This document shows positions 27,960 through 39,100 of a stretch of 64,000 nt of DNA, in pieces. Source of the DNA: Spirodela intermedia (lineage: Eukaryota > Streptophyta > Magnoliopsida > Alismatales > Araceae); the NCBI GenBank assembly GCA_902729315.2, contig LR746266.1, positions 749,001-813,000 on the forward strand, in the 5' to 3' direction. A program made the position numbers and the translations under genes. Below the pieces are notes generated by a model. The model had not been told where the DNA came from and did no database searches. It saw only the letters and a program-made list of their open reading frames with translations. Positions within the stretch are counted from its first letter, which is position 1, and every line of letters starts with the position of its first letter.

Positions 27960-29700
27960 TAAAAAGAGTTCTTGAGGTCAAATCAATCCTCAAGAATAGG
28001 AAGCCTGAATCGCACCTCCCCAAGGACAAATCACTTGCTTTACTCCTCTATTTTCCTCCCCCCTTTTTATTTGAACCTCTTCTATTTTATAGGCCCTAGC
28101 ACATTATTCTATGATAGTCTCCTCTCAATGTGAGGGTTTAGGTCATTTTTTGTAGACGATGGTTGACTTCATAACATATTATCAATCATAGGCCATCAAA
28201 TCTAAGAACAATCCCAACTTATTAAATTCATGTAGATGACTCATATTGTTGTCATTGTGATGCTTAGGTGGAGCTTACATACCATCTACTTGTAGAATCT
28301 GCTACAAAGGAGACCTAATAATTTGGGGAAAATATGTCCTTGTTGTAGAAAGGCGTCAATAATCATTTGTGATTGAATGATAAGATGGGTATGACTTCAT
28401 CTAAAGAAAGCACATATAATCTTTCTATATTGTGCAAGTTTCAGTATCAAGAGATGACAAGAAGAAATTTTGCTGAAGTTATTAGACCATCCAATTGAAA
28501 ACTAATGGACATTGAGAAGAGTAAATCCCTCAATTTAATCTTGAGTTTATCTTCTTATTGACTAAATATAGGTTTATCCTAACAAATCTCTTCACATTCA
28601 AATCCCTTATTGGACTCTAGCATATGACCAACATAACATGAAGAATTTTAGGAGCAAGAAACATGTAAAAGAAGCCTAGATTTAGACACACCATAGTTGG
28701 AGCACTCAATTCAATAATATATACTTGCTCTCATTGGTTATACTTTTTTCTAAATAATTCTCAAGTAATATGTGAGAAGCTACATTTAATTATCTCATTT
28801 GTCAACAAGACAAGGTTAAGTGTACAATGTAAGTGGAGATACTACAGCCCATCCCCATCTAGACAAACCATGACAAATGATTACCATGCATTTTATCATC
28901 ATCTTGTCACGAGTCAACTACAATGATGTCATCATGGTTATAGTCAACAAATTGTCCTAAGTATTCTATAGAGGAAGTCACAAAGCTTTTCATGACACAT
29001 CATTAAGTTGTGGGGAGTGCTACAAGTCTTAACTCACCAACTAATTCTTAGATACTTTATTGTCAAAATTCAATACCAAATTCTACTTGTTGACAACATG
29101 TCATCTACAAATGAACAAGTAAATGGAACAAGTAAACATATTACTTGAGTATATTTGAGATTATTTGACAACACTATAGGAAAAATAAGTGTAGCTCTTG
29201 GACACAGCCCAATTTGTCAACTTCTGTTGAAAGGCCTCATTATATGATATTTTCCTTTTGAGTTGACAATTAAATTCTAGTCAACCACCTCAACCAACTT
29301 GATGAAGATGTCAAGACATTGTCCAACAGTGCAATAGATGGCCAAGCAACATGAGGAGATGTTGGATGATGCCATATAAGCCTTAACCCAAATAATCGAC
29401 CACATGAAGAAGAAAGTTGATTGCAATGTAAAATTGACTTAGAGATTAGTGACAAAATAATTATGCAAGTTGTCCCAATAGTTCACAAGGGCATGCACAA
29501 CACTGGTACCCCAGCCTTCACCCTTAGTATGAAGGATATGTTGAGGTCATTAAGTGCATAGGCCAAGCAACATACCTCTCCACTTGCCTCTAAGTCTACA
29601 CCTTATCTTTCACATCTCTTCCCATGATAATAAAGAGACAATGAAGAACCATAACACAACATACTGCATTGTCCTCCCCTTTCAATATGGGTGCCCTTCA
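27960..29700. other. Retrotransposon-derived spacer without a recognised gene
   Basis: The first part is probably the LTR of the minus-strand gypsy element. The rest, up to the right LTR of the enclosing element, has no intact frame and no domain I recognise. Confidence 0.4.
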
Positions 29701-30041
29701 CCATGAATGTCAAAGCCATCTTAGACCATAGGGTTATAAATGGTAATTATTTTCATCGCCATTCATGCACCAGATATCTAGTATAGTGGAAGAACAAATT
29801 TTATATATGTACCCACCTGATATCTTGGTACATATGCAATGTTGAAGACACATGGCACAACAAATAAAGGCAACACAAAAGGTGCACATGACACAACAAG
29901 CGCATGACGTGAAAGATGCATTTGGCATAATGAGCAAATATAATGCAGAGGATGCAGGTGGCATGACAAATTTGCATGGTGTGGAGAGCATATGGAGTGA
30001 CAAGAGTTGAAGGGGTCCACAACGACTAGTTTACAACCTTG

Positions 30042-30190
30042 CCCCTATATAAAGGGGGGGAATGCCCACTATATGAGATGAAGTGGAAATCACTAAGGGT
30101 TCTACACCTTTAGCACAAAAGGATGCAGGACAATTGGCTAGATGCCATGAGAGCATGCACCACTGTCACAAAGGAGCACAACCTTTGTCA
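30042..30190 (+). repeat. 3' part of the right LTR of the enclosing element
   Basis: It shares the CCCCTATATAAA box, the 88-bp spacing to ACAATTGGCTAGA, and GAGAGCATG with the copy at 18369. It is diverged in between, so the pair is old. Confidence 0.6.
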
Positions 30191-30237
30191 CCTAGCCTAC
30201 CCCACAAAGCCCCAATACATTTCCATGTACTCAACCT

Positions 30238-30265
<28 letters not shown>
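30238..30265 (+). repeat. (AG)n microsatellite
   Basis: About 28 bp of GA/AG directly after the right LTR-like sequence. Confidence 0.95.
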
Positions 30266-30270
<5 letters not shown>

Positions 30271-30754
30271 TTGAACTCATTTATATTCACACAAGTGACG
30301 CATTCAAGTAAATAGAACCAGTGCACTTCAATTTCTAAATATGCTGCTCAAGGAGAGGAACAAACTCTAAAATTCCCCACGAGCCAACAATCAGGTACCC
30401 ACCAACCACCAACATTACTTAAGTAAATTTAATCAAGCCCTTGAAAATATAAATATAATCTTCATAAATGAATCACAAAACCCTACCTATGTATGTGGCA
30501 TCTCTTAATGTTTAAGCACATCATACCAATTATACATAAATCCTCAACATCGATTTAACTCACAAATTAATTCACATAAATATTCATCTTCACTAAATAA
30601 GGAATTATTGTCGATCTGAGAGAATATTATCTAAATGAGCGCAAAACCCTTACGTTCACTAAATCGACAATCCCTGACACCAAAAATTGACAAAAGAGTA
30701 TGCTTCAAAAATATACTTCCTCTCAACTAAGAAACATGGCGGTATCAACAAAGT

Positions 30755-31268
30755 TTTCACCATATTTGCAATATTTCATAGGAATCTGGCGCCTGTGAAC
30801 TTGAAATGTTCTTCAGTGTTACCGTATTATGAGGCACAGTTTGGTTCTAAACACAATTTCAGCTAATTTTGTGCTAGATCAAAAGTAAGCAGGAGATTTA
30901 TATAAATCTCATTTAAAAACCTATTGTTGTAAACAGACTATTCTAAGTGGTATTCAACCGACTAGGATTCACAAACAGAACGCAATTTCTTTTGACAAAG
31001 GTGGATAAAGGCATATTAAAGCCAACTTACCAGCCAAACATCATAAATAGACATCAATTTCCATCACAATATAGCTACTTAGTTCACAAAAAAGATAATC
31101 TTCACTAAATCAATCATTCTGGAAACAAAGATGAAGTGACAACCGATTTCAGCTAATTTTCCACCAAATTCGCATTAATTCGTAAGAATTTTGAGCCCAC
31201 AAGCTTGAAGATATTCGTCAGTTTTACCATATTATGAAGTTCAATAAGCTAGATCAAAAGCAAACGAG
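30755..31268 (+). repeat. Diverged direct repeat downstream of NF-YB
   Basis: Two copies, about 30755-30900 and 31153-31268, share the order TTTCACC/TTTCCACC, an ACTTGAA/GCTTGAAG segment, CAGT(G/T)TTACC(G/A)TATTATGA, and GCTAGATCAAAAG. A CAGCTAATTTT word also occurs in both but in a different position. The copies are about 400 bp apart. No coding potential is seen. Confidence 0.6.
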
Positions 31269-31507
31269 TCATAACATAAATATTAAGTTTTACATCAATT
31301 ACGAGAAACACCAGCAGTGGACACCCAACAGCTGAAAGTACACGCCTCTAGGGTCTAAACACTGTTTGAAACCAGAATATACAGATAAAGATGGCAAATA
31401 TCCAGTGATTCAGGTTATAATCGAACATGTAAGGGTCATGGCATTAGGTGCCAACTACCCCAGAAGCTTTTACAGCTCCTACAGAGGAAAGCAGACGCCA
31501 TCTCCAC

Positions 31508-33494
31508 CTACTCAGTCCCATGCATGGGAACCATGAGGTGATGAGCTTGAGAATGCATCATTTCAACACCCTGCAATGGAACAGAGAAGACACATGAAGG
31601 TTCCTCATCAAGTAGTCCATCTCTAATTTTTATGTACATTTGAAAATATGTTTAACAGAAAAGTAAATTCGAAAAAAGCAGACGTAGAATGATAAAGATT
31701 AAACAGATTTCTAACCCTGTTGTTCCACATTGTGAAGAAGAGACATGTAGAATGATACCTGTTTAGCCTCTTCATTAAGAAAGGTGGTGGTTGCTACAGT
31801 AGAAACGCAGAAAAGAAGAGGCAAAACACGCCAAGTCATAGAGATTCGCACAAGGCAAAACAAGAATGGTACAAATGGATGATGCAGGTAAACCAGAGAC
31901 TTGGCATGGGGCAGGTTCTCTTCAGCCTAGACAAATAGATGGAGAATTTGAAGATGTGGCATTGAGACGTGGTCAAAGGCCCTACCTTGCTGGTACAAGT
32001 GTATGAGACACGAACATTAACTTTTCCAACAAAGGATGAAGTTGCAGTAATATGTCCGAGACAGACTACATCCTCAAACCTGATCCGACAAAGTTTCATC
32101 CAGTAAGCCACCTGAAGCTGATACTTTAAGGATATGACTAGATAGGAGTTCTTGGCTAACTTGAGATAGAATGCAGATATGTCTAGCGGTGCCTACCAGT
32201 GGACATTAAAAAAAATTGATCTTCATCAGCTGCTTGGCCAACTCTCTAGAATATTTTACCAAGCACCTAGATAGAATCACTCTGATGGGTTTATCAAAAC
32301 CGACATTAATCCAAGTGGGTAGAAATTGATTAGTCAAACACATTTCTCAGCTCCCTACAGCCAGTATAATCAGAGACCAATATTGAAAAAAAGAAGAGAG
32401 AGTATATAAAGCATAATATATCCATTTAATAAGAGTCACTGGAAGCATAAGCAAAAAAAAGAACGAGCACTTGCAAGCGCCCAACTGCAAACCGAGGTTA
32501 AATTTTGAGTGAGAAAACAATTATTGACCGTACTGTATATCATATAAAAACATGAGGGAGACAATAGACTGAAAAAACGTGTGACCTTTATGAAAACCTA
32601 CCAGATTCCTGCGAATAATAACATGGTGAATAAAGCCTAACTCAAAGCATCTGACAGGAAATAGGTGACTTCCACCTGCGCATTCGAAGTAGATTGACTT
32701 CCACCTTGGGAGACGCTTCCATCTTTCCTAGCAGAGCCTTTCGCGTCACCCTATCGAAACGTCCATTTTCAAGTAAATTTCAGAGTACTAATGGCCAAAA
32801 CGGAATAATAAGGAGAAGCAATAGGAAAATGTTAATCTGTTACCTCCATCTGCAGAATTATTGTAGCCCAGGACCACGAGATTCGGGAACAAAAGGAAGA
32901 AAAACAAGAGTAATCTTTCAGATGATTGAGCATATAACCATAACTAAAACGACATTGGCGAGATATACTTTCGCCAAAAAAAGAATACCTCTCTATACTT
33001 CTGCAGGTAGTTTTTTAATGGGTCGATGTAATCCTCAAACCCTAGCGTGGCCATGGCCCAAAGCAGATCGTCGCCATTTATTGTCTTGCGCTTTTCTCGC
33101 TGGCACTTGTCGCTCGCCCTGAATTGAGATCGGAATTAAAAAACATATAGAAAAAGAGGAAAAATGAGATGTGAGAAGAAACTAATAGGGATGCAACGAA
33201 AAATAGCAATAAGAGACGTTGGAACGATATGGGAGGGGTAAAAGAACAAGCATAATACACCACTTACTCGCTGGTTATGAAGCTGATGAACTCAGAGACG
33301 CACTCTTGCACGGTTTCCTTCGCGTCCTTGGCAATCTTACCGTTCGCCGGAATCGCCTTCTTCATGATTCTGCTTATATTTGCGATTGGAAGAAAGCGAT
33401 CCTGCTCCCGCACATTCGACCGAGGGCTGCCATCGCCGCCACTCTCGTGACTGCCCCCAGCCCCGGGACTCGAGGGTGCCGGCGCCTCCGCCAT
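31508..33494 (-). CDS. NF-YB: Nuclear transcription factor Y subunit B
   Basis: A histone-fold subunit that pairs with NF-YC and NF-YA to bind CCAAT boxes. Exons: 33494-33268, 33118-32989, 32849-32844 (6 nt), 32750-32676 and 31570-31508; together 166 aa. The N-terminus [20 protein letters not shown] leads into the core [45 protein letters not shown] and [15 protein letters not shown]. It has Lys in KIAKDAKE where LEC1-type members have Asp, so it is a non-LEC1 type. The end VPMHGTE with a stop at 31510-31508 matches the usual tail of this group. The join from 32676 to 31570 is in phase, but a further small exon in that 1.1-kb intron (often LAHQG-like in relatives) cannot be ruled out. A telomere-box-like AAACCCTA lies about 100 bp upstream of the start. 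Confidence 0.92.
32844..32849 (-). other. 6-nt micro-exon of NF-YB
   Basis: On the minus strand CTGCAG|ATGGAG|GTAACAG. The six bases encode Met-Glu and are flanked by a canonical acceptor and donor. They restore [16 protein letters not shown], which matches the usual YREMEGD segment after the histone fold. Without them the flanking exons join in frame but lack Met-Glu. Confidence 0.85.
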
Positions 33495-34633
33495 TCCTCA
33501 CGGAAACCTAGATCCATCATGACCATCCGGAAAAAAAAAGGAACAACACCACCGGCGAGTTATGAAATCGCAAAACTAGACGAGCCTAGCAAACCCTAGA
33601 TCCGCCCAGAGTATCTGACTGCCAGCCCGTTCTCGACCTCCCCCATAACTTGTTACCTCGAGGAGCGAACGTAAGCCCGCGGTGGGCAGGGGAACTAGTT
33701 TGTATATTTGGCGCGCCGCTGGGGGAGAGAGGGATCGACGGGATCGTCTCGTTCCCAGGGGGAAGGAGGAGATCGGACGCTGGAGAAGGGTGGGAGAAGG
33801 AGACGACTGGGATGAGGGCAGGAGAACTCCCTCTCTCTTATCTGCGCCGTCCGTTCGCCCTCTCCCTCCCCTCTTTTTTTTATAGCCCCTCCTTCGCCGC
33901 CTCCTTTGTCGGAAGCCGGACATCCGAAGAACTCTCTCCTCCGCTTCCCCCCTACAAATCCGGAATCAGAACGCCGTCAAGGAGACGGTAACGCCGTTCA
34001 TACGGGGCCGGACAGCTGGCGGCGATTGCAGGCCGCCGTCCTCCCCACCGTTTGGGGCTACCAGAGGGACGGTCGGAGGCGGAGAAGTCGGGCCCGGTCT
34101 GGGCGGCCCTTTGAACCGGTCTCGCTTTTATTTTCAGCTAAACAAAAAAATAACATGCAGAAAATTAGATCATTAAAAAGTTTCCATTTTTAGTTATACA
34201 AAATTTAGATCATTTGACTCTGACCAGATGAAATTTGACTTTGTGAGTAAATCTGTTCAAATCAACAGCTCTGTGTCCCATGTTTCTCTCTCTTCAGCTG
34301 GAAACCAGAGATAAAATAATGGGTCTCTCTCTTTCTCTCTTTCTCTCTTTCTCTCTTTCTCTCTCTCTCTCTCTCTCCACAAAATCTTGAGAACCCAGGC
34401 GGGAATCGGCTTCTCCCAAACACATGGAGAAGCCGGGTGCGGCGTACTGCTGCGGGAATCGCTTCTCTTTACAGAGGAGGGGCCGATTCTAAACCGTGGC
34501 GACTTTACAACAGGAGGGGGGTTGGGGGAGGGATTTCCTCTTCGCGCCGTCGGATCTCATCGAATGGGGATACCACGTCGGAGGGCCCCAATGGCTCGAT
34601 GGTAAATAAGATGTGGGACGAGGGGCCTGTGTT
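33495..34633. other. NF-YB promoter and VHA-a 3' flank
   Basis: NF-YB reads away from here to the left, and the VHA-a 3' end lies on the right. GC-rich near 33.65-34.1 kb. A CT-rich microsatellite lies at about 34323-34377. A telomere-box-like motif is at 33591-33598. The open frames on both strands are compositional and have no recognised domain. Confidence 0.5.
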
Positions 34634-36141
34634 TCAGTCATCGTCCACGTCAGCCAAGGCGGCGGCGAAGGAGAAGGGCCTGAACTTGTAGCCGTCGCCG
34701 TAGTAGAACTTGCCCTGGAACTCGACCCAGTGTAGGCGGAGGGAGTGGAGGAGGGCGCTGAGGGTTTCCATCATGAGGAGGACGAAGGTGGTGGCGAAGG
34801 CGAACACCGCCAGCCCCAACAGCCGGATGATGGCGTTATCGTACCTGCCGGCACAGGATAAGATCAGAGAAGGTTTTCTTTCAAGCACACAACGGAAAGG
34901 CACTGATAGGCCGCCTGCAAGAAAGTCAGAGGGCGGAGGAACTTACCCCCATGCGAGGAGGAGGACCTTCTCGAAGAAGACCGTTGACAGCTCGGAGTGA
35001 GCCAAGCTGGGCACCAGAGATAGAGAGAGGTGAGTGAGTTTGTGTGTGAGAGAGAGAGAGAGACAGAGAGACAGAGAGGAGGGGAGAGATACCTCAAGGC
35101 CCAAAGACGGAGATACGATGCCGTGTTGGATACTGCGCCCAGTATGAACTCGATGGAGTGGATCATCTGATGGACGAATACCTCGCTGAAGTTGAAGTCC
35201 TCAACGTGAGGCCTCGCGGAATCTGGCTCCGAGTCGAGATCGATCTCGGAGGTCACAAGGATCCCATAAGTGCGCCCCTGGAACCGCTGCAAGAACAGAG
35301 ACAAAGAGAGAGAGAGAGAGAGAGAGAGAGTTAGAGAGAGAAAGAGAAAGAAAGAAGACGATATAAAACTTTACCTCGGTATTGAGCTTCCTCAGAATGA
35401 ACGGCTTAGGAAAGAGCATCCAAGGAATGGCTATGATTGCCACGAGCAACAGCAAAATCTGAAACAGGAATCCGGTGGTCACACTAGGCACAACATTTTA
35501 TCCTTTTCAAGTTTATTTTTACAATCACTAGAGGTTAAACATACGTTTAATTCTGTAATTCAGATAAATGGAAAACATTATAATTCAAAATACAACATAC
35601 ATTTCTTTCAATTCTACGTTCGTTCCATTGCCACACAATTGGCTGATACTAATCAGATTGTGTGTTAGATTTCTGGGAAAGATAGTCACAAAAATGGAAA
35701 AAATAACCAGACAGCGGACATGATGATGATACCTGAAGTGTCCTCTGGCCCCAGAACAGCTGGTTTTCTTTGAGATCATCGGTGGGGCTGAGGAACATGT
35801 AGATCATCACGTGGTACAAATCGGCCTGCGAGCCGGAGCACCACTTGACCACGATGAGCAGTGCAAGATAACCGAAGAGGCTGTTGAGGAAGATGATCTG
35901 CGGAGTGAACTGGTACCTGAACGCCGATGATTCATGGTGGTGAGTTCTTTTCGAGAAGTAAACTGTCCATGGACAGTAGGGTTATTTGGTTCCACCCCCC
36001 ACAGACAAACTAAGTTATTGATATGCTCCTTTATTTTTCGATTCTACTTCTAGGCCCTTGAAAACTACCACTCGTTATATTTACTTAATTAATAACCAAA
36101 ATATACTCAGATGTAAAAAGGCCAAATAGCCCTCGTAATCA

Positions 36142-36178
<37 letters not shown>

Positions 36179-39100
36179 TTCCTGGGGGGGTAAGAAAACA
36201 TTAAGGCGGGATGAAACGTACCAGATATCAAGGGAGGTCCCAAAGAACTTTGCATTGAAGAAACTCAAGATGATGCCCAGGTTCATCTGGGTCACGCCAA
36301 ACAAGATGGACATCTTCATCTTGAGGGAGTTCAGGAAGGGCAGCTCAGTACGGCTCCCCCGCCAGCGGGGGTCCACACCGAACCGATATGGTTCTCGGTA
36401 CTTTATTAGGCCGGCGGTGCAATGAGTACTGATCAGAGGACATCAAACATAATTCAGATAAACAATAAAAAAATAGAAATCGCTTCCAATTTTGAAGTAC
36501 CAGGGACTTGAAAGAAATTAACACAGACCAAACCCATTGATGGGAAAATAATGAGGAATGAGAAGAAGCTGGCACCAGTTCGTTAATCATCATTGCCTCT
36601 GAATATAATTACTATTAATTTAGTCAACTCTGACCCACAGACATTCTAATTTGGTCAACTTTGACTTCACTGCACAGAGATACCGGAATCAAGTGGAGGC
36701 TACTCCATGCAGACATGGTGAATTCCATCTCCCACACTAAATGAAGAACAGGATGAGTTTTTTTTTTACTTCTTTTTTTCTGGGAGAGAGTGGAAATCGA
36801 AGGCATAAATAAAATAAAGGAAATAAAGCAAAAAAAGAAATGTCCACTACACGTGAGCGGATCCAACAGATTATGATACCAATGGAAGAAAAAAAGTTGA
36901 TAAACCATGGCGTCAGATGCATGTATGAATGACCGTAAATATCTATATAAATTTGCTGATATTAGCTAGTGAATTCTTTACCTGAGATTGGGTTCGCGAC
37001 ATTTATAGGCGGAAGAGCCAAATATTTGAAAAGAACGAGAGAAAAATTCGTTGTATATCAAGCCACAGTAAATGGAAAACAGTGACATCAACAGAAGCAC
37101 ATAACGCCCTCCAAAAGCCATCTCCATGAAGCTCCCAAGCCTCTGTGAGAAATACAGCACGCCGTCAGCAAAGCAGAGAAGAAAGTCTTTCTCAAAAGGC
37201 CACTACGAACATATCTAGTGATAGAGATAATGCTTCTAAAGGGTGCGGAAAAAGAAAGTCAACGATCAAAGGAGTTGGCTGAAATTGAGCACCCGAAACT
37301 CCATCTCTAGCTTAATACCAGTGGCAGAAGATGTCCATCCTTCACACAACTGTCGTTTGTTTCAAGTATTCTATTATACAGCAACTAGACCGGTACAGCA
37401 GCCTAATGGCACCAACCGGGGGTTGGATGAAATATGTCAGCATTTTATATCAGACAAAAATCGAATTTTCAGCAGTGTTTCAGAAAAAAAAAAGGTATTT
37501 GCTGCAGTCAACCCACGAGGGGATAGATATTTCTTTTAGAAAAAAGGACGATAATACAGTAAGCTTCTTTGAAATTGATGGCGGTCAGAGCAATCAAGGC
37601 AAGATAGAAGGAATCATAAAGATATAGCGGCAGCTACAATATAGTGAACATGTGCCAAAAGGAACTCTGAACAAATGAGAAAAACTGGTCATCGAGTCTG
37701 TTGATGATAGACAATCGACTGATATGACTCCAGATAGTCTAAGGACTATAATGGAACAAGATGAATCAGAAATAGGATGAGGCATAATAGAGTAATCCCC
37801 TCTAAATTTGAATTGTCGTGGCCTTGTAGACATCACAGAGCTATATAGTATAAATCATACTGGAAAGTATACTGGTCCTCCAAATTAATTTCTCTAAATT
37901 AGCACACAGACCAAGATGATGTTAGGCTTTGGAAGCTGATTGAGCATAGATTAATACAAAGGATCAATTGATTCGCCAGTGCTGGGACCCTGACAGGAAA
38001 GAAAGACTGGAAGGGTGAGAGCAGAAGAAATATACCTGAGATCCAAGTCTATTCTCTCGCAGTATAAGCACCAGTGATCCCAATAACAAGCAAATGCCGT
38101 GGCCCCAATCACCAAACATCACAGCAAAGAGAAAAGGAAATGTGATGACCGTGTAGACCCCAGGATTTGCTTCCTGATATCTTGCAACACTGCGAGATAA
38201 GATTGATGCCAGTACTCTTGATGAGATTGTTTCGTTATTTCACAAATATCCGAGAAAGGAACAATACGTATCCAAAGGCAACATGAGAATTTTCAAACGT
38301 CTTTTCTCAAAACACATTCCAATAGTGATGTTATGATTCTGTCTAGAATGATAAAAGAACAAAAATTCACGAAGTAGAAGGTAGGAGCAGACACTTAGGG
38401 ATCCTTGGTCGCTTCAAAAAACTGAAATTATGAATGATGACGACAAGTCTGTTAAAGGAGAAGAGAGATGGGTTCTGCGTCCCAGAGGAGGAGGATGACG
38501 ATGCTGGCAATGGTGACAATCTTATGCTTCAGATGAGATACTCACGAAATGATTAAAAATTATTAACATTTATGCCTCCGATTTTGGTAACATACACCTC
38601 AGACAGCATGCCACAATCTCTAGCTTCGGTTTTTAATTCAACCAGGATGAAATTAAATGATCTTTAGATTCTATTGTAGCAAAAGATAAAGACAAACCCG
38701 TAAGCGTCCACAATTTCCTGGAATGCGTGAGTAAATCTGTTGGTTTTGAAATATGTTGGAGGTGATTCCACAGCATTCATCACATGAAATATGATTCCAA
38801 CTTGTGAATTGCTATCTATCGTTGCATGTTGTAATGCCTCCTGAATCTGTCATACACTCTAGGCATGTCAATTCCAATCATGCATAGGTGAGCCCATTCA
38901 AATCTAAAAGAGCCATACTTCCCAGAACAATACCTGAGGCTTGGCAAAGATAGGACACCATCCTTCTCCAACTAGGCATTTTTTAGTCACATCAAAATTT
39001 AGCATATTTAATGTATCGTACACGGCTTTCTCTTTTCTGACCTGGAGAATCCATGAAAGAAACGTTTTAGGCAAAAGGAAAAGAAACACCCTATAAATTC

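Larger units (their letters stand above)
17640..30190 (+). mobile_element. Old plus-strand LTR retrotransposon with nested remnants
   Basis: Two LTR-like ends are seen. Both have a CCCCTATATAAA box (18369 and 30042) followed exactly 88 bp later by ACAATTGGCTAGA (18457 and 30130), then GAGAGCATG, and both end in TGTCA or TGACA. The left copy ends at 18518, and TGGTATCAAA follows at 18521, a primer-binding-type sequence. The inner part is AT-rich with no intact frame. Two minus-strand gypsy remnants lie within it. The outer borders are uncertain because the LTR starts could not be aligned by eye. The order plus element first, minus elements inserted later, is inference. Confidence 0.6.

Noticed and set aside
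33576-34193. Several GC-rich frames between NF-YB and VHA-a
   Set aside because: Overlapping frames on both strands with Arg/Pro/Ser bias and no domain; this is the NF-YB promoter side.
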